Of a stretch of DNA of 64,000 nucleotides, positions 1 to 8,565 are shown piece by piece. Both the position numbers and the translations under genes were made by a program. Within the stretch, counting starts at the first letter, position 1. Each line of letters opens with the position of its first letter. The stretch comes from Gilvirhabdus luticola (GTDB lineage: Bacteria > Bacteroidota > Bacteroidia > Flavobacteriales > Flavobacteriaceae). Location: NCBI RefSeq assembly GCF_032583975.1, contig NZ_JAWHTF010000001.1, one strand, 5' to 3'. The notes beneath the pieces are model-generated. The model searched no databases. It had not been told where the DNA came from and saw only the letters and a list, made by a program, of their open reading frames with translations.

Positions 1-495
1 AAGCTGTTTTTCCAAATCAACCATATTACTATTTTCATATCTATATCTTGATGCTTTACACAAACGAACACCATCTATTATAGAGGCATGGTTTAAAGAG
101 TCTGAAATGATTGCATCTTCTGGACCAAACAAGGGTTCAAAGACGCCTCCATTTGCATCAAATGCAGCTGCATATAAAATGGTGTCTTCGGTACCGTAAA
201 AATCTGCAATCTTTTTTTCAAGAACTTTATGGATATCTTGGGTGCCACATATAAAACGCACTGAAGACATTCCGAATCCATGTGTATCCATAGTGTCTTT
301 TGCTGCTTGTACCACATCTGGATGTGACGAAAGACCTAAATAATTGTTAGCACAAAAATTCAAGACAGTTTCTCCCGTATTTAATGTTATTTCTGCACCT
401 TGAGCAGATGTAATTATTCGCTCTTCTTTATAAAGACCACTTTCTTTTATGTTTTGTAATTCTGAATGTAAATGTTGTTGAATTTTACCGTACAT
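1..495 (-). CDS. kbl: Glycine C-acetyltransferase (2-amino-3-ketobutyrate CoA ligase), 3' part cut by window edge
   Basis: PLP enzyme of threonine breakdown: it splits 2-amino-3-ketobutyrate with CoA into glycine and acetyl-CoA. Translating back from the ATG at 493-495 gives 165 codons in frame to base 1, beginning MYGKIQQHL. The N-terminal half shows alpha-oxoamine synthase signatures: FCANNYLGLSSHPDV, a region reading GFGMSSVRFICGT, and DSLNHASIIDG. The PLP lysine lies in the missing C-terminal half, so catalytic completeness cannot be judged. The start is 17 bp downstream of the stop of the helicase-nuclease gene on the same strand, so the two are probably co-transcribed. Other members of the oxoamine synthase family (for example serine palmitoyltransferase) are possible but less likely from the N-terminal wording. 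Confidence 0.88.
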   Translation of the reverse strand, partial: MYGKIQQHLHSELQNIKESGLYKEERIITSAQGAEITLNTGETVLNFCANNYLGLSSHPDVVQAAKDTMDTHGFGMSSVRFICGTQDIHKVLEKKIADFYGTEDTILYAAAFDANGGVFEPLFGPEDAIISDSLNHASIIDGVRLCKASRYRYENSNMVDLEKQL

Positions 496-512
496 GATTT
501 TTTTTTACAAAG

Positions 513-3500
513 TTAAATTTCTTTTATTTCAATTTTATCATTTATGTAAACAAGAATTTTTTTGTTGACTTTATAACTCATTGTATTGAGTATATCTTCA
601 TATGAATCTAATTGTAATATATGACTGGTTTTCTCTTCTCCAGTTTTATAATCTATAATCACAACTTCTTTTTTTGAATTGATAACAAGTCTATCTGGGC
701 GCAATATTTTCCCTTGATTGGTTAGAATTTCTTTTTCGTTATAAATTATATAGTTTGACAAAAAATATTCTTCGATTTTTGAATGTTCTATAATTTTATA
801 GACTACCTTTTTCAGTTCTTCAGCTTGAGTTTTGTTTATAATTGACAAGCTCAAAAAATCATTAAAAACAAAATCAATATCGTTTTTAGTTTTGATTTGT
901 GCCATTATATTATGAATTAAATTTCCTTTTTCAATCGCATTTTGTTGTTCGGTGTCCCATAAATATCCTGAATTTGTAACAATATTGATATTGTGACTTT
1001 CTTTTGCAGTAGTAATAAATTCTGGATTATTTATAATTTTTTCTTCAGAACTTTCTTTTTCGGAGTTTTTATCAATTGAACCAAATTCGTAGAAAGATTG
1101 AGATTCATTCCATTTTCCAATACTTTGAAGGTAATTTATGAACATTCCAGAATATGTTTTAAAAGCAGCTTCTTTTTCTTTTTTAGAAATAATATACAAT
1201 TGCTCAATAGGTCGGGTAAGTGCAACATAAAGCAAATTTATATTGTCTAATTCTAGTTTGGAACGGCGCTCATTATATATTGCACTACCGGTTTCTCCAA
1301 AATTTTCAAAATCCCTGTTAAAATTTAATAAGGTATAAGAAATACCATTAAAGTTATTCTTTTGATGTGGAAACCATTCTTTAGGGTCCTTTTCAGCGTA
1401 AATATTTAAATCGGCATATGGGAATATTACAATAGGAAACTCTAACCCCTTTGCTTTATGAATGGTCATGATTTGTACAGCATCTTGTCCATGAGGTGTA
1501 ATGATACTTAAGGTTTCTTTTTTATCTTCAAAATAGTCTACAAAACTTTCTATGTCTGAAAATTCTTTTTGAGAAAAATCTAAAACCGCATCTAGATAGA
1601 ACTGTATATAAGCGTCAGATTTTTCGATAATTTTAAATGCCCTAATGATGTATTCAACCAAATCATAAAGAGGCATTTGTAAAGCCATTGTTTCATCAAA
1701 ATATATATCTAATTGAGAGAGGTTTTTAAAAAATTCTGAAAGCTTTAGATATATAAAACTTTCAAAGAAATTATGCTTATCATTTATGTTATGTTTTACT
1801 GCCAAAAAATTCAAAACTTGGACCTTGATTTGCAGGTCATTGGAGTTGAGCAAAAGTTTTAAAACATTATTTACAAAAACCACCTTTGGAGAATTGTTTA
1901 TCAATAAAGTTTCTGACGAAATAACAGGGATTTCTTTTTCGTTTAAAAAATTTGCAATAGCAACACCTTCTTTCTTTTTTCTCACTAGGACACAAATGTC
2001 TTTTAGCTGGAAATTATTTTCTAAACATTTTTGGATTGCATTATAAACCTCTTGCGTGTAAAATTCGTCCTTATTATCGCCTTGATTAATATCTAAAAAG
2101 TGAAGAGACACATAACCTTTGTTTTCCAAAACTGTTTCTTGTTTGGCATTGCCATACAACTCTTGATAAGCACTATTACTAAAAACATTACTAGATAAAT
2201 ATTTAAAAAACGGATTGTTGAAATTTATAATCTCCTCGTAACTTCTGTAATTAGTTGGAAGATTAAAAACTTCTTTTTCAACATGAAACGGATTTTTATC
2301 GTTAAATAGTCCAATAAATTGTTCGGCCTCTCCACCTCTCCACCTGTAAATGGCTTGTTTAGCATCTCCAACAAGCATAGTAGTACCGTTTTCTGAAGAA
2401 AGAGAGTTATCTATAAGCGGAATTAAGTTTTCCCATTGAAGAATGGATGTGTCCTGAAACTCATCAATAAAATAATGACGAAATTTTTCTCCAAGCCGTT
2501 CATAAATAAATGGTGTTGGCTGACCTTTTATTTCCTTACTTATAATACTATTGAATTCAGAAATCAGCATCTTGTTTTGTTCTTCTTTAATAGCATTTAA
2601 TTCTTGATTTATTGCATTTAAAACAGAAAGTGGAGTTATGTTTTTATAAACAGCTTTTAAGAACTTATGCTCGTAAACTTTTGTTTTTAGATCAAGATAG
2701 TTAGTTTCTATTTCTGGTAAAATAGAATCTATTATTGCAGCTAAATTACCATCCAACGTTTTAGTGTAAATGTTTTTATTTTCAGAAATATTTATTTGTA
2801 ATTGATTATCATACAATCTATCAAGCTCCAGATTTGAAGCTTTTATAAAATGATTGGGTAAAGTTTTTCTTGAAAAGTCACCATGCTCTAATCCACTTTC
2901 TTCAATGAGGGTTAAAACACTTTGTGCGATTTTTGTAATGGAATCCTCTAAAAACTTAATCTGATCTTTTAATTTGATTTTAAGTGCAATAAAATCTTCA
3001 ACAGATTTGTCTTTTAAAGTTTCAATAAACTTAATGTCGTTTTCGTTTACGAGTAGCTTTGCTATCTTATTGAAATCGTAAGCAACATCCCAACTTTTAT
3101 CATCATCGGTTTTTTCTAAAGCAAATTCCACAAGAATTTTAGTAAGGGCTTTATCTGTTCCAGCTTTATTTATTAATTTATTTACAGCGTCATTAATAAG
3201 CGCATCCTGATCAAGTTCCACTTCAAAATTTAAAGGCACTTTTAAATCGTGCGCAAAAGTTTGAATGAGTTTATGGGTAAATCCATCGATTGTTGAAATA
3301 TTAAAGGCAGAATAATTATATAAAATTGATGTTAAAACAGCTTTAGCTTTTTGCTGGAGGTCTTCTGGGCTTATCTCAAGTTCTTTCACTATCATTTGAA
3401 ACATATCATTCGGATTTTCTAAAATAGTTTTTGAAGAAAATTTCTTTAATGCCTCAATAATGCGTTCTTTCATTTCACCAACAGCCTTATTAGTAAAGGT

Positions 3501-3635
3501 GACTGCTAAAATATTTTTAAAAGCATCATTACTTTTTTTGCCCAATAAAAGCATTAAATATTCTTTTACTAAAGTGAATGTTTTACCACTTCCAGCAGAT
3601 GCATTATAAATAGTAAAAGAATTATTTTTTTGCAT
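513..3635 (-). CDS. UvrD/RecB-family helicase with C-terminal PD-(D/E)XK nuclease (AddA/RecB-like)
   Basis: 1040-aa superfamily 1A helicase for double-strand break processing in the cytoplasm. In order: Walker A NASAGSGKT (residues 11-19), motif Ia VTFTNKAVGEMKERI, a Walker B/motif II YFIDEFQDTS near 390, motif III LVGDAKQAIYRWRGGE, motif V MTIHKAKGLEFPIV and motif VI LLYVALTRP. The last ~150 residues carry a RecB-type nuclease: GNLIHNIMAQ, PDRLVI and VVIIDYKTG supply the His, Asp and Asp-x-Lys elements. This domain order is that of AddA/RecB beta subunits. A partner AddB-like nuclease is expected from known Bacteroidota systems but none lies in the window; it may sit beyond the left edge. 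The start is the first Met, just before the Walker A strand. Confidence 0.9.
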   Translation of the reverse strand: MQKNNSFTIYNASAGSGKTFTLVKEYLMLLLGKKSNDAFKNILAVTFTNKAVGEMKERIIEALKKFSSKTILENPNDMFQMIVKELEISPEDLQQKAKAVLTSILYNYSAFNISTIDGFTHKLIQTFAHDLKVPLNFEVELDQDALINDAVNKLINKAGTDKALTKILVEFALEKTDDDKSWDVAYDFNKIAKLLVNENDIKFIETLKDKSVEDFIALKIKLKDQIKFLEDSITKIAQSVLTLIEESGLEHGDFSRKTLPNHFIKASNLELDRLYDNQLQINISENKNIYTKTLDGNLAAIIDSILPEIETNYLDLKTKVYEHKFLKAVYKNITPLSVLNAINQELNAIKEEQNKMLISEFNSIISKEIKGQPTPFIYERLGEKFRHYFIDEFQDTSILQWENLIPLIDNSLSSENGTTMLVGDAKQAIYRWRGGEAEQFIGLFNDKNPFHVEKEVFNLPTNYRSYEEIINFNNPFFKYLSSNVFSNSAYQELYGNAKQETVLENKGYVSLHFLDINQGDNKDEFYTQEVYNAIQKCLENNFQLKDICVLVRKKKEGVAIANFLNEKEIPVISSETLLINNSPKVVFVNNVLKLLLNSNDLQIKVQVLNFLAVKHNINDKHNFFESFIYLKLSEFFKNLSQLDIYFDETMALQMPLYDLVEYIIRAFKIIEKSDAYIQFYLDAVLDFSQKEFSDIESFVDYFEDKKETLSIITPHGQDAVQIMTIHKAKGLEFPIVIFPYADLNIYAEKDPKEWFPHQKNNFNGISYTLLNFNRDFENFGETGSAIYNERRSKLELDNINLLYVALTRPIEQLYIISKKEKEAAFKTYSGMFINYLQSIGKWNESQSFYEFGSIDKNSEKESSEEKIINNPEFITTAKESHNINIVTNSGYLWDTEQQNAIEKGNLIHNIMAQIKTKNDIDFVFNDFLSLSIINKTQAEELKKVVYKIIEHSKIEEYFLSNYIIYNEKEILTNQGKILRPDRLVINSKKEVVIIDYKTGEEKTSHILQLDSYEDILNTMSYKVNKKILVYINDKIEIKEI

Positions 3636-3714
3636 GCGATTTATTTTAATACAATATAGAAACTATCGATGATTTCATAACTATATATTATTTTTAAATG
3701 CGCTGTTTAATGCG

Positions 3715-3722
3715 TAAATTTG
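3715..3722 (+). promoter_or_regulatory. -7 element upstream of sodA
   Basis: TAAATTTG matches the Bacteroidota -7 consensus TAnnTTTG exactly and lies 36 bp before the sodA start. No TTG is seen at the expected distance upstream, so only the -7 half is supported. Confidence 0.45.
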
Positions 3723-3758
3723 GTGTGAATTAAATATTAACATATAAATAAAAATATT

Positions 3759-4367
3759 ATGGCTTTTGAATTACCAAAATTAAAATATGCTTACGACGCA
3801 CTAGAACCACATATAGACGCTCGTACAATGGAGATACATCATACAAAGCATCATAACGGATATACCAATAATCTCAATAATGCAATTTCTGGGACAGATT
3901 TGGAAGGAAAGACAATAGAAAACATTTTGATAAATCTTGACATGAACAATATGGCTGTTAGAAATAATGGTGGAGGATTTTACAATCATTCATTGTTTTG
4001 GGATGTTATGAATCCTGAAGGGAAAGGATATTTATCAGGAGAACTTAAAGATGCTATTTTAGCCAAATTTGGCACAGTAGATGCTTTTAAGGATGCCTTC
4101 AGTAAGGCTGCTGCGACTAGATTTGGTTCTGGATGGGCTTGGCTTTGTGTACACCAAGGAGGAAAAGTTGAAGTTTGCTCTACACCAAATCAAGACAATC
4201 CTTTAATGCCAGGTGTTGGTTGTGGTGGAACTCCAATTTTAGGTTTGGATGTATGGGAGCATGCTTATTATTTAAACTATCAAAACAGACGACCTGATTA
4301 TATAAGTGCCTTTTTTAATGTAATTAATTGGAATGAAGTTGAGCGTCGTTATGCCGAAGCAAAATAA
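3759..4367 (+). CDS. sodA: Superoxide dismutase, Mn/Fe family (Mn-like)
   Basis: Cytoplasmic enzyme converting superoxide to oxygen and hydrogen peroxide; 202 aa is the normal length. Metal ligands are recognisable: His27 in MEIHHTKHH, His in NHSLFW, and Asp and His in DVWEHAYYLNYQNRRPDY. The position that carries the characteristic glutamine in iron enzymes (before NHSLFW) is not Gln, whereas PNQDNPLM supplies the Gln placed as in manganese enzymes, so Mn or cambialistic use is inferred. There is no signal peptide. The gene stands alone, with a TAnnTTTG element upstream and a strong terminator just after the stop. Confidence 0.95.
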   Translation: MAFELPKLKYAYDALEPHIDARTMEIHHTKHHNGYTNNLNNAISGTDLEGKTIENILINLDMNNMAVRNNGGGFYNHSLFWDVMNPEGKGYLSGELKDAILAKFGTVDAFKDAFSKAAATRFGSGWAWLCVHQGGKVEVCSTPNQDNPLMPGVGCGGTPILGLDVWEHAYYLNYQNRRPDYISAFFNVINWNEVERRYAEAK

Positions 4368-4390
4368 CTTTATCACTAGATATTTTAAAA

Positions 4391-4418
4391 AGCAAACTAA
4401 AACAGTTTGCTTTTTTTT
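4391..4418 (+). terminator. Rho-independent terminator of sodA
   Basis: AGCAAACT, a 5-nt loop, AGTTTGCT, then eight T. It begins 24 bp after the sodA stop. Confidence 0.85.
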
Positions 4419-4426
4419 ATGAAATG

Positions 4427-4499
4427 AAAAAGGTGAGCGAAGAACGCTCACCTTTTTGCCCCAAATCTACCATAAACTTAACCTACTTACGTTATGGTA
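4427..4499 (-). repeat. Copy 1 of a triplicated ~73-bp two-hairpin element (candidate small RNA)
   Basis: Read on the minus strand: an upstream -7-like element TATATTCG (4504-4511), then a hairpin with arms TACCATAA and TTATGGTA around a conserved loop containing TAAGTAGGTTAAG, a linker GATTTGGGGC, and a second hairpin (AGGTGAGCG with CGCTCACCT) followed by T residues. That order is promoter, structured RNA, intrinsic terminator. The block recurs at 4606-4678 and 4785-4857. The RNA reading is inference; the repeat and both hairpins are directly visible. Confidence 0.7.
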
Positions 4500-4605
4500 A
4501 GTGCGAATATATAAAGGATAGAGAGTTAAGATGAAATTTATTAGTCCAACTACTTAAATATTAGATTAAAAAGAATTTTTAAGTAGTTTGTTTTTAGGTT
4601 AAAAT

Positions 4606-4678
4606 AAAAAAGGTGAACGGAAGTTCACCTTTTTTTGCCCCAAATCTACCATAAACTTAACCTACTTATGTTACGGTA
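4606..4678 (-). repeat. Copy 2 of the triplicated two-hairpin element
   Basis: Same layout as copy 1. The first stem has one change (TACCGTAA against TTATGGTA) that replaces an A-U by a G-U pair, so pairing is kept. The terminator arms are GGTGAAC and GTTCACC, followed by seven T on the plus strand and A-rich sequence on the other side. A -7-like TATATTAG sits at 4683-4690 on the minus strand, at the same distance as in copy 1. Terminator starts are 180 bp apart between successive copies. Confidence 0.7.
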
Positions 4679-4784
4679 GCAACTAATATACATTAGTTAT
4701 AGATTGAATAGAAAATAAAATAGACAAAAAGCAAAAAAAAGTGTTTCACTTGTTTTCTTCACTAGAAATTTGAGTTAATTAAAT

Positions 4785-4857
4785 AAAAAAAGGCGAACGA
4801 GAGTTCACCTTTTTTTGCCCCAAATCTACCATGAACTTAACCTACTTATGTTATGGT
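4785..4857 (-). repeat. Copy 3 of the triplicated two-hairpin element
   Basis: Same layout. The terminator arms are slightly shifted (GGCGAAC against GTTCACC, one G-U type change), and the first hairpin has one A/C mismatch near its top. The minus-strand -7-like element is TACATTAG (4862-4869), and only this copy also has a TTG 18 bp further upstream (4888-4890 as CAA on the plus strand). It is therefore the copy most likely to have an intact promoter. Confidence 0.7.
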
Positions 4858-4971
4858 GGTACTAATGTAAATTTATTTTTGCGTAAGCAATAAAGTTTTA
4901 GATTAAATGCATATTTTTAAGATTAAATGTAGATTTTATTGGATAAAGTGCTAAAAACTTAAATTTTTGCG

Positions 4972-6870
4972 CTAGTAAGCTCTTTCATTATTTCCTTCAT
5001 AAAAATTTATAAATGCCTTGTTGACAACACGGTTGCCTCCAAGGGTTGGATAGTTGCCTGTAAAATACCAATCTCCTAAATTTTTAGGACAAGCTTTGTT
5101 GAGATTTTCAACTGTTTGAAAAATTATTTTTACTTCAGCATTTACATCATCATCGCTCAACAATTCAGAAATTTTATTGGAAATTTCCTCATTAGTAAAT
5201 GGCTCGTATATTTCTTTTACAAAGTTCTTAACATCTTTATCGTTTATATCAACCTGCTCTTTGCATCTTTTATAAACATCTTCTACAATATGATATTGAT
5301 CTGTTTCTTTTAGTAGTGCTAAAGTCGCTTTAAAGGCAATCAAGCTTTCTAAATTAGCCATATCAATTCCATAGCAATCGGGATACCTTATTTGCGGCGC
5401 AGTTGATATTACAATAATTTTTTTAGGATGTAATCTATCCATCATTTTTATAATGCTCTTTTTTAAGGTTGTTCCTCTTACTATACTATCATCAATTATT
5501 ACAAGATTATCAGATGGTTTTATAACGCCATAAGTAATATCATAAACATGGGCGACTAGGTCGTCTCTACTACTATCTTCCGTTATAAAAGTTCGAAGTT
5601 TGACGTCTTTGATCGCAATTTTTTCAATTCTTAATCTTTCAGATAAAATATCCGTAACTTTTTCTGCCGAGATGCTTCTCTTTCCCCTCAATATAGCCTT
5701 TGTTTTTTTACTATTTAAATAGGCTTCAGCTGTTTCTATCATACCATAGAATGAAGTTTCCGCAGTATTTGGTATATATGAAAATACGGTGTTTTTTGTG
5801 TCATTATCAATAGCTTCAAGAACTTTAGGCATAAGTAGTTTTCCGAGCATTTTACGTTCTTTATAAATTTCGGCATCACTACCTCTAGAAAAATAAATGC
5901 GTTCAAAAGAGCAAGCCTTTCGCTCTAAAGGCTCTAATATTTTTTTAATTGAAACTTCTCCAGATTTTTTTGTTATGATAGCATGACCTGGCTTTAATTC
6001 TATAACATTTTTAAATTCAACATTAAATACCGTTTGTATTACTGGTCTTTCAGATGCCACAACCACTACCTCATCGTCTTTATAAAAATATGCTGGTCTT
6101 ATTCCAGCTGGATCTCGAAGAACAAATGAGTCTCCATGACCTAAAAGTCCAGCCATGGCATAACCACCATCCCAATTTTTTGCAGCCCGTTTTAATATTT
6201 TAGCAACGTTTAATCTTTCGGCTATTAATGGAGAGCATTCATTTTTATTATAACCTTCGTTTTTTAATTTTTTGTAGATTTTACTAACTGCATCATCAAG
6301 AAAATGACCTATTTTTTCCATAATGGTAATAGTGTCAGTATATTCCTTTGGATGTTGCCCTAGCTCAACAAGATTATTAAATAACTCCTTAACGTTGGTC
6401 ATGTTAAAATTACCAGCAACAATTAAGTTTCTATGCATCCAATTATTTTGCCTTAAAAAAGGATGAACACTCTCTGCACTGTTCTTCCCAAATGTTCCAT
6501 ATCGCACATGACCTAACAATAATTCTCCAAGATAAGGAATGTGTTTTTTTTGAAGAGCAACGTCATTAATATATTCAGGATGTAAGGATAATTCCTTTGA
6601 AACTCTTTCATTGATCTGTGAAAAAACATCTTGAATAGGTTGTTGTTGTACAGAACGAATTCTACTAATATACCGTTCTCCAGGATTAGTGTTAAGCTTA
6701 ATACTTGCAAAACCAGCACCATCTTGTCCTCTGTTGTGCTGTTTTTCCATCATGAGGTACATTTTATTTACACCATAAAACGCGGTACCATACTTTTCTT
6801 TGTAATACTCTAATGGTTTAAGCAGTCTTATTAGGGCAATCCCACACTCATGTTTAATAGCATCACTCAT
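4972..6870 (-). CDS. purF: Amidophosphoribosyltransferase, long Bacteroidota form
   Basis: First committed step of purine synthesis: glutamine plus PRPP give 5-phosphoribosylamine. The 632-aa protein has an N-terminal class II glutamine amidotransferase domain whose nucleophile is Cys9 in HECGIAL, with NRGQDGAG and the GHVRYGTFG region following. A C-terminal phosphoribosyltransferase domain has the PRPP loop NLVIIDDSIVRGTTLKKS. It is longer than the ~470-510 aa of typical PurF, with extra sequence at the domain junction and the C-terminus. The eight residues before Cys9 would be removed to free the N-terminal nucleophile, as known for the family. It lies downstream of a PfkB kinase with a terminator-like hairpin between them. 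Confidence 0.85.
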   Translation of the reverse strand: MSDAIKHECGIALIRLLKPLEYYKEKYGTAFYGVNKMYLMMEKQHNRGQDGAGFASIKLNTNPGERYISRIRSVQQQPIQDVFSQINERVSKELSLHPEYINDVALQKKHIPYLGELLLGHVRYGTFGKNSAESVHPFLRQNNWMHRNLIVAGNFNMTNVKELFNNLVELGQHPKEYTDTITIMEKIGHFLDDAVSKIYKKLKNEGYNKNECSPLIAERLNVAKILKRAAKNWDGGYAMAGLLGHGDSFVLRDPAGIRPAYFYKDDEVVVVASERPVIQTVFNVEFKNVIELKPGHAIITKKSGEVSIKKILEPLERKACSFERIYFSRGSDAEIYKERKMLGKLLMPKVLEAIDNDTKNTVFSYIPNTAETSFYGMIETAEAYLNSKKTKAILRGKRSISAEKVTDILSERLRIEKIAIKDVKLRTFITEDSSRDDLVAHVYDITYGVIKPSDNLVIIDDSIVRGTTLKKSIIKMMDRLHPKKIIVISTAPQIRYPDCYGIDMANLESLIAFKATLALLKETDQYHIVEDVYKRCKEQVDINDKDVKNFVKEIYEPFTNEEISNKISELLSDDDVNAEVKIIFQTVENLNKACPKNLGDWYFTGNYPTLGGNRVVNKAFINFYEGNNERAY

Positions 6871-6891
6871 TTTTAATATTATAATAAATTA

Positions 6892-6917
6892 AAACGCGCC
6901 TAAATTTAGGCGCGTTT
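6892..6917 (-). terminator. Perfect 26-bp palindrome between the PfkB kinase and purF
   Basis: AAACGCGCC, TAAATTTA and GGCGCGTTT form an uninterrupted palindrome in the 49-bp gap. GC-rich arms flanked by A and T runs fit an intrinsic terminator, or an attenuator reducing read-through from the kinase gene into purF. Being symmetrical, it reads the same on both strands. Confidence 0.7.
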
Positions 6918-6919
6918 GT

Positions 6920-7846
6920 TTATGTTAATTCTATTTCGAATTGTGTTAAAGTTTTGAATTGCTGTAATCGATTATGTACCTCATGATTTGTCAGGTTCTC
7001 CATTCTTAATGTGCCAAATTTTTCTACACAAAATGAAGCAAGAGTTGATCCATATATAATTGCTTTTTTCATATTCTCAAAAGAAAAATCCCCTGTTTTA
7101 GCTAAATAGCCTGTAAAACCTCCGGCAAAAGTATCTCCTGCCCCTGTAGGATCAAATACTTCTTCTAAAGGTAATGCTGGAGCAAAAAATACATTATCAT
7201 CATGAAACAATAAGGCACCATGTTCTCCTTTTTTAATGACAACATATTTTGGTCCCATTTCATGAATTTTTCTTGCGGCAACGACCAAAGAATATTCTCC
7301 TGTTAACTGCCTAGCTTCTTCATCGTTTATAGTTATAACATCTATTCGTTTTATCACTTCTAGTAAATCCTTAAGCGCATTATTCATCCAAAAATTCATG
7401 GTGTCTAATACAACTAACTTTGGTTTATTAATCATCTGATCCAAAACGCTCATTTGAGTTAATGGATGTAAATTGCCAAGCATAACAACTTCAGAATCTA
7501 TGTAATCTTTAGGGACTATAGGTTTGAAATCGGCAAGCACATTAAGTTCGGTTGCCAACGTATCTCTAGTATTCATGTCGTTATGGTATTTACCACTCCA
7601 GAAGAAAGTTTTTTCATTTTCTACAATTTCAACACCAGAAACATCTATACCCTTATTTGATAGTAAGTCTAAATATTCTTGAGGGAAATCACCACCAACA
7701 ATTGATACGATTGAAGCATTAACATGAAATTGTGCAGCAGCCAAACCAATAAAAGTTGCTGCTCCACCAAGTATTTTATCGGTTTTTCCGAAAGGGGTTT
7801 CAATAGCGTCAAACGCAACTGTACCTACAATGACTAATTTACTCAT
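6920..7846 (-). CDS. PfkB-family carbohydrate/nucleoside kinase
   Basis: 308-aa cytoplasmic kinase of the ribokinase fold. The family C-terminal signature DPTGAGDTFAGGF is intact, with the catalytic Asp in GAGD, and the N-terminal GGAATFIGLAAAQF region matches the substrate-side glycine motif. The substrate (a sugar, ribonucleoside or adenosine-like compound) cannot be told from sequence alone. The position just upstream of purF, and near purN, hints at ribose or purine metabolism, but that is inference from neighbourhood. The first Met gives the usual short N-terminal beta strand (MSKLVIVGTVAFD). Confidence 0.85.
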   Translation of the reverse strand: MSKLVIVGTVAFDAIETPFGKTDKILGGAATFIGLAAAQFHVNASIVSIVGGDFPQEYLDLLSNKGIDVSGVEIVENEKTFFWSGKYHNDMNTRDTLATELNVLADFKPIVPKDYIDSEVVMLGNLHPLTQMSVLDQMINKPKLVVLDTMNFWMNNALKDLLEVIKRIDVITINDEEARQLTGEYSLVVAARKIHEMGPKYVVIKKGEHGALLFHDDNVFFAPALPLEEVFDPTGAGDTFAGGFTGYLAKTGDFSFENMKKAIIYGSTLASFCVEKFGTLRMENLTNHEVHNRLQQFKTLTQFEIELT

Positions 7847-7926
7847 AAAGAGGTTTGAAAATTCTGTGCAAACTTACGTAAAATTTCTGCCTAATAAAAG
7901 CAATTCCACAACCTGTTCTGGGCAAT

Positions 7927-8565
7927 TTATTTTCGTCCAAAATCGGCTGGGATTTCTCCCCATGCTTTTGTTTCCCATTTTGCTATAGTTGTTTTATAAG
8001 TATTATTTTTAAGCCATTCAACAGCGCGATCTACCAATTCAAAAAGAGTTTTGTTTTTGTCCCTTTTTTCAAGCTTGGTATTGCAAGTTTTCTTCTTAAC
8101 CCAACTCATAGCCGTTTTGGAGTCCGTATAAATAATACAATTGCTATTCTTCTTTTTGAGAAGTGCTAATCCGTGTACAATGGCTAAAAATTCTCCTATG
8201 TTATTGGTGCCTTCTTCAAATGGGCCTTGTTTAAAAATTTCTCTTTTAGTTTTTGTATCAACACCACGATATTCCATTTTCCCAGGATTGCCACTTACAG
8301 CAGCATCTACAGCAATGGAATTGTAATTAGGTTGTCCAATTTTTTTTAGTTGAGCTTCAGATAATTCACTTTTAAACTTTTTAGATTTTCCAATGTAATC
8401 CTTATAATTGCCCTTTAGCGCAGTTTTGGCTGCTTCAAAAGTATTGAAAGATTTATATTGAGCCCCATTAAAATCTTTTATTTGGGCCTTACAGTCATCC
8501 CAAGACTCAAAAACACCAATATGATGACCTTTCCAAACAGTATAGTATTTTTTCTTTTTAGCCAT
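7927..8565 (-). CDS. rnhA: Type 1 RNase H with N-terminal viroplasmin-like (hybrid-binding) domain
   Basis: Degrades RNA in RNA-DNA hybrids. Residues ~5-50 (YYTVWKGHHIGVFESWDDC onward) form the viroplasmin/RNase H1 hybrid-binding domain, which in this family raises affinity for hybrids. The catalytic domain follows with the DEDD set: Asp in NSIAVDAAVSGNPG, Glu in NIGEFLAIVHGL, Asp in IIYTDSKTAMSW and the last Asp in IPADFGRK. I chose the ATG at 8563-8565 (MAKKKKYY) rather than one eight codons upstream, because it begins directly at the domain and gives a short overlap with the purN stop (8558-8560), suggesting translational coupling. Confidence 0.9.
   Translation of the reverse strand: MAKKKKYYTVWKGHHIGVFESWDDCKAQIKDFNGAQYKSFNTFEAAKTALKGNYKDYIGKSKKFKSELSEAQLKKIGQPNYNSIAVDAAVSGNPGKMEYRGVDTKTKREIFKQGPFEEGTNNIGEFLAIVHGLALLKKKNSNCIIYTDSKTAMSWVKKKTCNTKLEKRDKNKTLFELVDRAVEWLKNNTYKTTIAKWETKAWGEIPADFGRK

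Larger units (their letters stand above)
4368..4971. other. 604-bp convergent intergenic region
   Basis: The only gene-free stretch longer than 300 bp. It lies between the sodA and purF stop codons and holds the sodA terminator and three repeat copies. The two ~106-bp spacers are nearly equal in length but not obviously similar in sequence, apart from the -7-like element next to each copy. I see no ORF of credible quality in it. The last ~100 bp before the purF stop is plain AT-rich sequence. Confidence 0.8.

Noticed and set aside
93..317. Minus-strand frame of 74 codons at the left edge
   Set aside because: It overlaps the in-frame kbl reading, which has clear family motifs; it is a shadow frame.
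4427..4857. CRISPR array (three repeats with regular spacing)
   Set aside because: The ~106-bp spacers are far too long, the repeat has two hairpins and a terminator, and there are no cas genes.
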